Shown here in pieces: positions 8,751 through 16,318 of a stretch of DNA of 64,000 nucleotides (position 1 is the first letter of the stretch; each line of letters starts with the position of its first letter). The notes beneath the pieces were generated by a model. That model was not told the origin of the DNA. It did not search any database and was given only the letters and a program-made list of their open reading frames with translations. The stretch is from LMUY01 sp965199005 (GTDB lineage: Bacteria; Pseudomonadota; Alphaproteobacteria; Acetobacterales; Acetobacteraceae): NCBI GenBank assembly GCA_965199005.1, contig CBDAQK010000001.1:248001-312000 (forward strand). Reading direction: 5' to 3'. Made by a program: the position numbers and the translations under genes.

Positions 8751-9179
8751 TCAGGACACCTCCTCCTCCGTCGCATTTTGCGTGATCTGCCGGGCGCCAC
8801 CATTGATCTGCGATGCAATGGCATACCCCAATGCCACCGCGCCAAGGCACAGGACGACCGATGCCGCGACGTTAATGAATGCCCGTCCGGAGGCGCCCCC
8901 GCGCAGCAGGTCGAACGTTTGCAGGCTGAAGGAGGAGAAGGTGGTGAATCCCCCGCACACTCCGACCATGAAAAACAGCCGGCCGGCCTCCGGAACCGGA
9001 TAGCGCCCATTTGCCAAGGTTAATGTCCCGAAGAAGCTGATGGCGAAGGAGCCTACTATATTAATGAGGATCGTGCCCCAAGGCAGCTCGCGGCTCAGTG
9101 GCAGGGCGTATAGCCCAATCCAATACCGGGCAACGCTGCCGAGTGCACCCCCGGCGGCAATCAACAGCGTCTCGACCAT
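8751..9179 (-). CDS. crcB: CrcB/Fluc fluoride ion channel
   Basis: A 142-residue, four-helix membrane protein that exports fluoride as an antiparallel dimer. Family marks are present: GGALGSVARYW at the first helix, GTILINIVGSF with the conserved Asn40, and the GGFTTFSSF break at 76-84 that carries the pore phenylalanines and the central Na+ site. The ATG at 9179 is preceded by GGGAGGAG at a proper distance; the frame is open to 9332, but those residues are hydrophilic and unlike the family. I looked for a fluoride riboswitch in the 150 bp upstream and did not find its conserved core. Confidence 0.93.
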   Translation of the reverse strand: MVETLLIAAGGALGSVARYWIGLYALPLSRELPWGTILINIVGSFAISFFGTLTLANGRYPVPEAGRLFFMVGVCGGFTTFSSFSLQTFDLLRGGASGRAFINVAASVVLCLGAVALGYAIASQINGGARQITQNATEEEVS

Positions 9180-9402
9180 ACGTGGCTCCTCCCGGAGAAC
9201 CTGCGGTTTAGCATGATTTGCGTCAACTGGAGCAAGCGGCACGCCGTTTGCCACGTCCACGCGGAGCGGCCACATGCCGCCCCTCCTTGCCTTCACCGCA
9301 GCCGGGCTCCTTTGGTTTGCTTGCGTTAACAACTCTTACAAGGTTGTGCGTTATTTTGAGTAGCGGCTGCAACGATGCTCGCCATAGCCAACAAGGCTGC
9401 TC

Positions 9403-10761
9403 ATGTCATCACCCAGCCTTCAACAACTCGTCGCCGTGTTTTCGCTCGGGGCAAGAGACCTTGAAATCCTACGCAGCGAAGGGCCCGCGCTCATTCCGGC
9501 GCTGCCCGCTGTGCTGGATGCATTGCACCAGCGGGGGGAGGCGGGCTCCAGCCTGACCGCGGCGGTCAGCAATCCCGTGGTGAATAAACTGCGGTCGGAC
9601 TACTGGGCTTCCATCACCTTGGGGCGGTTGGACGAGGAGTTCGCCTCTGCCGCCCGCTGCTTAGGTTTCGCCTATTGCGAGCACGGCGTGCCGAGCCAGC
9701 CGCTGACCATCGGCCATTCGACGACGATGGTGGCGATCCTGGCCACCCGCGGACCGATCAAGAAGCCGGGCTTTGGCCGCCCGTTCATCAGCCGCAATGG
9801 AGCCTGGAAGGAGTATCAAAAGCGGGCACAGTATAGCGTGGCGTTCAGCAAGGCGACGTGGCTTGGGCTGAGCATCGTGCTCGACGGGTATGGGCAAGCC
9901 GAAGCCGCCCGCCGGGATCGGACGATCGATCAGCTGGAGCTGAATTTTAACCTTCGCATCGGGGGTGCGCTGGATGCGATGACCAACGGGTCGCGCGAAC
10001 TCGGCATTGCCGTGAAGTCGATGTCGGACTCCGCCACCCGTTCGGCGCAGAACGCGGACATGGTCGCCGACGCGACGGACCATGCGAGCAGCACCGTGAG
10101 CCTGGTTGCGGCAGCAGCGTCGGAACTGGCGGCCAGCGTTGCCGATGTGTCGGGCCACGTCTCCCACTCCGCCAGACTGGCCAGCAAGGCCGTGGGCATG
10201 GCGCAGCGCACGGATAGCGTCGTGAAGGCCTTGGCGGATAGCGCGCGCAAGATTGGCGACGTCGTAAAGCTGATCAGCAGTATCGCCGCCCAGACCAACC
10301 TCCTGGCGCTGAACGCAACCATCGAGGCGGCCCGCGCCGGAGATGCGGGACGCGGGTTTGCGGTCGTGGCATCCGAGGTAAAGAGCCTCGCCAGTCAGAC
10401 GGCACGGGCAACTGCCGATATCAGCCTTCAAATTGGCGAAATCCAGCTTGCCACCAATGAAGCGGTCTCTGCCATCGACGAGATTTCACGCGGCATCGAG
10501 GAGGTCAGTCGGGTTGCCGAGCTGATCAGCCTGGCCATTCGCAACCAGAACGCGACGGCTGACGCCATTGCCAACTCTGTCGGCCAGGCGACCGACGAAA
10601 ACCAGAAGGTCAGCCGGCTTATGGGCAGCGTCCGTAACGATAGCGATGCCACCGTCCGGATTGCGGAGAACCTGACCAGCATCACCGCCGAGCTGGACAC
10701 CCAGTCCAGCGCGCTCCGCGAGGTGGCACAATCATTCCTGCGGGACACCAGGGCGGCCTAG
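9403..10761 (+). CDS. globin-coupled methyl-accepting chemotaxis protein, soluble
   Basis: A 452-residue chemoreceptor without membrane segments. Residues 1-180 resemble a protoglobin/globin-coupled sensor domain (DYWASITLGRLDEEF, then LGFAYCEHGVP and TIGHSTT). Residues about 215-445 are the MCP coiled-coil signalling domain; the CheA/CheW-contact hairpin tip lies near 297-325 (QTNLLALNATIEAARAGDAG). Such proteins sense O2 or related gases through heme and report to CheA. By eye, the position that holds the proximal heme His in HemAT-type globins (His-x3-Gly) is Tyr91 here; His94 lies three residues later. Heme binding may therefore be altered or absent. No che genes are adjacent. Confidence 0.85.
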   Translation: MSSPSLQQLVAVFSLGARDLEILRSEGPALIPALPAVLDALHQRGEAGSSLTAAVSNPVVNKLRSDYWASITLGRLDEEFASAARCLGFAYCEHGVPSQPLTIGHSTTMVAILATRGPIKKPGFGRPFISRNGAWKEYQKRAQYSVAFSKATWLGLSIVLDGYGQAEAARRDRTIDQLELNFNLRIGGALDAMTNGSRELGIAVKSMSDSATRSAQNADMVADATDHASSTVSLVAAAASELAASVADVSGHVSHSARLASKAVGMAQRTDSVVKALADSARKIGDVVKLISSIAAQTNLLALNATIEAARAGDAGRGFAVVASEVKSLASQTARATADISLQIGEIQLATNEAVSAIDEISRGIEEVSRVAELISLAIRNQNATADAIANSVGQATDENQKVSRLMGSVRNDSDATVRIAENLTSITAELDTQSSALREVAQSFLRDTRAA

Positions 10762-10762
10762 C

Positions 10763-10894
10763 CTACCAGCGGTCGGCGGACCGCTGACGCCGCTCCTGCC
10801 AGACCCGCTTGATATCGCGCCAAAAATACCAACCGGCCGCACCGAACCATATGATCACGGTCAGCAGCGCCAGCACCCAATTCCTTGCCGTCAT
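10763..10894 (-). CDS. small single-pass membrane protein (43 aa)
   Basis: A 43-residue open frame with one hydrophobic helix (about residues 5-23, NWVLALLTVIIWFGAAGWYF) followed by a basic tail with RDIKRVWQERRQR. This is a plausible inner-membrane microprotein with its tail in the cytoplasm. The ATG at 10894 lies 5 nt after the stop of the oxygenase gene, so the two are probably one transcript. No good ribosome-binding site is seen, which suggests translational coupling. No family recognised. Confidence 0.5.
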   Translation of the reverse strand: MTARNWVLALLTVIIWFGAAGWYFWRDIKRVWQERRQRSADRW

Positions 10895-10899
10895 GCGCG

Positions 10900-11547
10900 C
10901 TAAGCGGTGAAGCGCTTGACGAAGGCCGACCAACGGTGCCGCCGCAACTCCCGATGCGCCCGGTCGTCGTCGGTCATGTAGTTGAGCTGGATGGCATGAC
11001 GCTGGCCGACAAAGGTGCGGTGCCCATGCCACGTGGTCGGCCCGTTCGGAAACACGAGCAACGTGCCATTCACTGGCGGCACTTCAACGGCATAGTCTTC
11101 GATGTCGGTAGCGCTGCGCAAAAGCCGGAGGCACCCCTCCTGCTTGGTCCATGCCTCGGCCTGCGGGTTCAGATACAGCAGCACGGTGACCCGCTTGGCG
11201 AGGGAATCGGTATGGATACGCCCATCCTTCTCCCGGGTGCGCCCGCGCAGGGTCAGCATGGTCGGGGCGCCCTGCAGGTCCAAACCGAATTTGCCCGCGA
11301 TGGCATTGCGGAACGCCTCGCCCTCCATCTGCTGTACCAAAGAGGCGGCAGCCGGACCCAGCTTCAGCGAAGCAGGCGGGTAGGACCCGCCGCTGGCCAT
11401 CGTTGGCAGGTCGGCCAGAATCTGCGTCAGAAACACCGGCGGGACGAAATTGGGCACGACGACGTGGGCAAACGGGTCGGCGGCAACAGGCACCGACTGC
11501 AACGCGGCGTAATCCAGCAATCCTTCGTTCACGGGCATGGCATCCAT
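10900..11547 (-). CDS. 2-oxoglutarate/Fe(II)-dependent oxygenase
   Basis: A 215-residue protein with the double-stranded beta-helix iron site of prolyl-hydroxylase-like 2OG oxygenases. His112 and Asp114 form the HxD pair (GRIHTDS), followed by the strand RVTVLLYLNP. The distal ligand is probably His174 in TTWHGH, with Arg183 as the 2-oxoglutarate carboxylate anchor. Such enzymes hydroxylate small molecules or protein side chains in the cytoplasm. It is followed after 5 nt by a 43-residue membrane protein. An in-frame ATG three codons downstream (11538) is an alternative start. Substrate unknown. Confidence 0.8.
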   Translation of the reverse strand: MDAMPVNEGLLDYAALQSVPVAADPFAHVVVPNFVPPVFLTQILADLPTMASGGSYPPASLKLGPAAASLVQQMEGEAFRNAIAGKFGLDLQGAPTMLTLRGRTREKDGRIHTDSLAKRVTVLLYLNPQAEAWTKQEGCLRLLRSATDIEDYAVEVPPVNGTLLVFPNGPTTWHGHRTFVGQRHAIQLNYMTDDDRAHRELRRHRWSAFVKRFTA

Positions 11548-11599
11548 GCCGTCTGTCTAGATCGCGACGCGGTCCCGATACAAGCGTTCCGGCGGCCGG

Positions 11600-11824
11600 T
11601 CAGGTGCGCTGATCGTGGGCAGGCCGCACCACCGTCGTGGTAGACAAGTATTGGGCGCACTGCATCCTGCCGGTGCAGCAATCCTGCGGATTGGGCACCG
11701 TCGCGATCACACGGGAATATCCTTGAGTGACGGCGATGCAGGCGTTCCGCGCTGGCGGACTGGCCTCGGCATGGGCGGAGGCGGCAAGAACGGCGAATAA
11801 GGTAGCAACGGCTGTCTGACGCAT
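11600..11824 (-). CDS. small secreted cysteine-containing protein (74 aa)
   Basis: A 74-residue frame beginning MRQTAVATLFAVLAASAHAEA, a textbook signal peptide cleaved near Ala-His-Ala. GAGGTGA precedes the ATG at 11824 at good spacing. The mature part of about 55 residues has four cysteines, including CCTGRMQC, so one or two disulfides in the periplasm are likely. I do not recognise the family. It is divergent from zapE and downstream of nothing obvious. Confidence 0.6.
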   Translation of the reverse strand: MRQTAVATLFAVLAASAHAEASPPARNACIAVTQGYSRVIATVPNPQDCCTGRMQCAQYLSTTTVVRPAHDQRT

Positions 11825-11942
11825 CGTCTTATCACCTCACGCTGGCAATCTACACGAGCAACAACGGACAACTCACTATAAAGGTTAATGTCCTCGCGAT
11901 TGATTGAAGTCGGAACGGCGCCAGGCTATTCGCGGGTCCACA

Positions 11943-13088
11943 ATGGACGTTCATTCCCCCTCTACCGGCCCGCTTCCCGCCTATCGCGCCCGCCTCGCCG
12001 CGGGAGTGCTGACGACGGATCCGGCCCAGGCTGTCGCTGCGGAGCGGCTGCAGGATTTGTGGTCGAAGCTGCGGGGATACGATCCACCAGCACACCCAAG
12101 TCGCACGGGCTTCATCAGCCGGCTCATGCGTCGCCGGGCCGTGGACGAGGCACCGAGCGGGCCGAGCGGGCTCTACCTCGTCGGCGAGGTCGGGCGCGGC
12201 AAGTCGATGCTCATGGACCTGTTTTTCGCTGAAGCACAGGTGGTGCGAAAGCAGCGCATCCACTTCCACGCCTTCATGCAGGACGTCCATGCCACGATCT
12301 TTGCCTGGAAAAGGGCCAATCCTGGAGGTGCGGACCCGGTGCCCCCGTTGGCGGACGACATAGCGGCGCGGGCGGCGTTGCTGTGCTTCGACGAGTTCCA
12401 GGTGAACGACATTGCCGACGCGATGATCCTAGGCCGGCTGTTCAGCGCCCTGTTCGAGCGGGCCGTGGTCGTCGTCGCTACCTCCAACACCGCGCCGGAT
12501 GACCTGTTTCGCGGCAAGCCCGGCCGCGATGCCTTCCTGCCGTTCATTGCCCTCATCAAGCAGAATTTGGACGTGCTGGTGCTCGACGGCAACCGGGATT
12601 TCCGGCGAGCCCGGCTGCGCGGTCTGCCAACCTGGCACGTTCCAGCCGACGGCCGCGCCGATGCTGCGCTGGACCGCGCCTTTGCCACCCTAGCGGAGGG
12701 AGCCACCCCCAAAGCCCAGCGCTTGACCGTCAGCGGGCGCACCTTGCGGGTGCCGCTTGCCGCAGACGGCGTCGCGCGGTTCGACTTCGCCGCGCTCTGC
12801 GGCCAGCCGCTTGGGCCGGGCGACTACCTGGCAATCGCAACCCATTACCCTGCGCTGGTGCTGGACGGCATTCCTCGGCTCGGACCCGAGAATTACGACC
12901 AGGCCCGGCGGTTCATTACCCTGGTGGACGCACTCTACGAGCACCGGGTGAAGCTGGTGGCCTCCGCCGACGCCCTGCCTGACCAGTTGTACGAGCGCGG
13001 CGACGGGGCAAAGGCGTTCGAGCGAACCGCCTCCCGCTTGGAGGAGATGCAGTCCGAAGAATGGCTGGCGCGCCCGCATTTGACCTGA
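11943..13088 (+). CDS. zapE: cell division protein ZapE (AFG1-like ATPase)
   Basis: A 381-residue P-loop ATPase of the AFG1/LACE1 family. In E. coli ZapE acts at the Z-ring under stress; mitochondrial AFG1 assists turnover of respiratory-chain subunits. Walker A is GEVGRGKS at residues 81-88, Walker B LLCFDEF ends at Asp150-Glu151, and an arginine/sensor region follows VVATSNTAPDDL. The C-terminus carries the family stretch RFITLVDALYEHRVKL. The ATG at 11943 is chosen; the frame also opens with TTG at 11904, without stronger initiation signals. It lies 105 bp before mdh, an arrangement seen in several Alphaproteobacteria. Confidence 0.9.
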   Translation: MDVHSPSTGPLPAYRARLAAGVLTTDPAQAVAAERLQDLWSKLRGYDPPAHPSRTGFISRLMRRRAVDEAPSGPSGLYLVGEVGRGKSMLMDLFFAEAQVVRKQRIHFHAFMQDVHATIFAWKRANPGGADPVPPLADDIAARAALLCFDEFQVNDIADAMILGRLFSALFERAVVVVATSNTAPDDLFRGKPGRDAFLPFIALIKQNLDVLVLDGNRDFRRARLRGLPTWHVPADGRADAALDRAFATLAEGATPKAQRLTVSGRTLRVPLAADGVARFDFAALCGQPLGPGDYLAIATHYPALVLDGIPRLGPENYDQARRFITLVDALYEHRVKLVASADALPDQLYERGDGAKAFERTASRLEEMQSEEWLARPHLT

Positions 13089-13193
13089 TGCTGTGCCTTG
13101 CCACCCCCCCAGGGTTGGAGTAGGCACGGCTGCCTTCCGGACGGCCGGCCGCCCTGGCGGGTAAGTCCATGCGCTCTTCCCGGAAGGATTACT

Positions 13194-14147
13194 ATGGCTC
13201 GGAACAAGATCGCCCTTATCGGCGCTGGCAACATTGGCGGGACCCTCGCCCACCTGGTGGGCCTGAAGGAGCTTGGCGACGTCGCATTGTTCGACGTCTT
13301 TGGCGGTGTCGCCGCCGGCAAGGCGCTCGACATCATGCAATCCGGCCCGGTCGACGGCTTCGACAGCCACATGACCGGTAGCAGCGATTATAGCTCGATC
13401 GCCGGGTCGGACGTCGTGATCGTCACGGCCGGGTTCCCGCGCATGCCCGGCATGTCGCGCGACGACCTCGTGTCCAAGAACGCGGGGGTCATTGCCCAGG
13501 TCGCCGAGGGCATCAAGATGCACTGCCCGAATGCCTTCGTCATCGTCATCACCAACCCACTCGATGCGATGGTGTGGGTGATGCAGGAGAAGTCCGGCCT
13601 GCCGCCGCACATGGTCGTTGGGATGGCGGGGGTGCTGGACAGCTCCCGCTTCCGCCTGTTCCTCGCCCACGAGTTCAACGTATCGGTCGAAGACGTCACC
13701 GCCTTCGTGCTGGGCGGTCATGGCGACACGATGGTGCCGCTGACGCGCTATTCCACCGTAGCCGGCATCCCGGTGCCCGATCTGGTGGAAATGGGCTGGA
13801 CCACGCAGGAGAAGATCGACGCGATCGTGACCCGCACCGCCAATGGCGGCGGCGAGATCGTGAAGCTGCTGGAACGGGGCAGCGCCTTCTACGCCCCCGC
13901 CGCCTCGGCCATCGCGATGGCCGAGAGCTACCTGCATGACAAGAAGCGCGTGCTGCCCTGCGCAGCAATGCTGACCGGCCAATACGGCGTGAAGGACCTC
14001 TACGTTGGCGTTCCCGTCGTCATCGGCGCGGGTGGCGTCGAGAAAATCGTCGAAATCAAGCTGAATGCCACCGAGCAGGCCGCTTTCGACAAGAGTTGCG
14101 CTTCGGTACGCGAATTGCTGGACGCCTGCAAGAAACTGGTGGGCTGA
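13194..14147 (+). CDS. mdh: malate dehydrogenase (LDH-like)
   Basis: A 317-residue NAD-dependent malate dehydrogenase, oxidising malate to oxaloacetate in the TCA cycle. The N-terminal Rossmann motif is IALIGAGNIGGTLAHL; Asp in LFDVFGG sets NAD specificity. The substrate-binding arginine region PRMPGMSRDDL (with Arg-Met-Pro-Gly typical of malate rather than lactate enzymes) lies near residue 81, and the catalytic His is in GGHGDTMVP. GGAAGGA precedes the ATG at 13194. It is the first gene of the mdh-sucCDAB-lpd block, 4 nt before sucC. The frame continues upstream to 13098 without family similarity. Confidence 0.97.
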   Translation: MARNKIALIGAGNIGGTLAHLVGLKELGDVALFDVFGGVAAGKALDIMQSGPVDGFDSHMTGSSDYSSIAGSDVVIVTAGFPRMPGMSRDDLVSKNAGVIAQVAEGIKMHCPNAFVIVITNPLDAMVWVMQEKSGLPPHMVVGMAGVLDSSRFRLFLAHEFNVSVEDVTAFVLGGHGDTMVPLTRYSTVAGIPVPDLVEMGWTTQEKIDAIVTRTANGGGEIVKLLERGSAFYAPAASAIAMAESYLHDKKRVLPCAAMLTGQYGVKDLYVGVPVVIGAGGVEKIVEIKLNATEQAAFDKSCASVRELLDACKKLVG

Positions 14148-14151
14148 GCCA

Positions 14152-15347
14152 ATGAACATACATGAGTATCAGGGCAAAGAGCTCCTGAAGGGCTATGGCG
14201 TGGCTGTGCTGGAAGGCCACGTCGCCTGGACCCCTGAGGAGGCTGAGGCCGCTGCCGCCAAGCTGCCTGGTCCCGTGTATGTGGTGAAGAGCCAGATTCA
14301 TGCGGGCGGCCGCGGCGCAGGCCGGTTCGCCGATGCGCCGGAGGGCAAGGGCGGCGTCCGGCTGGCAAAATCGCCCGCCGAGGCGAAAGAAGCCGCCGCC
14401 GCCATGCTCGGCCACACGCTGATCACCAAGCAAACCGGTCCGGCCGGCCGCAAAGTCCGCCGGGTCTACGTGGAGGCCGGCTGCGACATCAAGCGCGAAC
14501 TTTATCTGTCACTGCTGGTGGACCGTGCGACCTCACGCATCACGATCATGGCCTCGACCGAAGGCGGCATGGAGATCGAGGAGGTCGCCGAGCACCAGCC
14601 CGAAAAGATCCTGCGCGTCGCCGTCGACCCGGCGTCAGGCATCTCCGGCTTCCACACCCGCCGCCTCGCCTTCAGCCTCGGGCTGCAAGGCAAACAAGTG
14701 GGCATTTTCGGCAAGTTCGTGACGGCGATGTACCAGGCGTTCACCGCGCTCGACTGCGAGACGGTGGAAATCAACCCGCTGGTGGTCACGGGCACCGGCG
14801 ACATCGTGGCGCTCGACGCCAAGGTGAGCTTCGACGACAACGCGCTGTTCCGGCACCCGGAATTGGAGAAGCTGCGGGACGAGGCGGAAGAGGACCCGAA
14901 GGAGCTGGAGGCGGCCAAGCACAGCCTGAACTACGTCGCGCTCGACGGCGTCATCGGCTGCATGGTGAATGGCGCCGGGCTGGCGATGGCCACCATGGAC
15001 ATCATCAAGCTGTACGGCTCCTCCCCCGCCAACTTCCTGGACGTGGGTGGGGGTGCCACCAAGGAGCGGGTGACCGCCGCCTTCAAGATCATCCTGTCCG
15101 ACCCGAATGTGGAGGGCATCCTGGTGAACATCTTCGGCGGCATCATGCGCTGCGACGTGATCGCCGAGGGCGTGGTCGCTGCGGCGCGGGAAGTCTCCCT
15201 CGGTGTGCCCCTGGTCGTCCGGCTGGAGGGCACCAACGTAGCCCTCGGCAAAGAAATCATGGCCAAATCCGGCCTGCCGATCATCTCTGCCGACAATTTG
15301 GCCGATGCCGCTGCGAAAGTGGTGCAGGCCGTGAAGGAAGCCGCATA

Positions 15348-15348
<1 letters not shown>
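14152..15348 (+). CDS. sucC: succinyl-CoA synthetase beta subunit
   Basis: A 398-residue ATP-grasp subunit, the usual length for SucC. With SucD it converts succinyl-CoA to succinate while forming ATP or GTP. The N-terminus MNIHEYQGKELL is diagnostic. The ATP-grasp lysine region VKSQIHAGGRGAG lies near residue 45; ETVEINPLV supplies Mg-nucleotide ligands. The C-terminal CoA-ligase part contains FLDVGGGATKERV and NIFGGIMRCD. It starts 4 nt after the mdh stop and its TAA shares bases with the sucD ATG (TAATG), so the two subunits are translationally coupled. Confidence 0.97.
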
Positions 15349-16223
<875 letters not shown>

Positions 16224-16318
16224 GCATGCGTGCCCGACAGGGCAGATAGTTACCGCTGCCACGCGGTGACCGCACCGCCCACATTGGCTGGGGTGGTGCC
16301 AACAAGGGAATAGGCAGA

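Noticed and set aside
9180..9332. Possible fluoride riboswitch before crcB
   Set aside because: The conserved core of the crcB-motif RNA was not found in either orientation; only a normal ribosome-binding site is present.
12690..14159. A 489-codon open frame antisense to zapE and mdh
   Set aside because: It spans the boundary of two well-supported genes on the other strand, is His/Gln-rich in a manner typical of antisense frames, and lacks any family motif.
16224..16318. Terminator between sucD and sucA
   Set aside because: The only hairpin has a 5-bp stem with no T-run; operon read-through is more likely.
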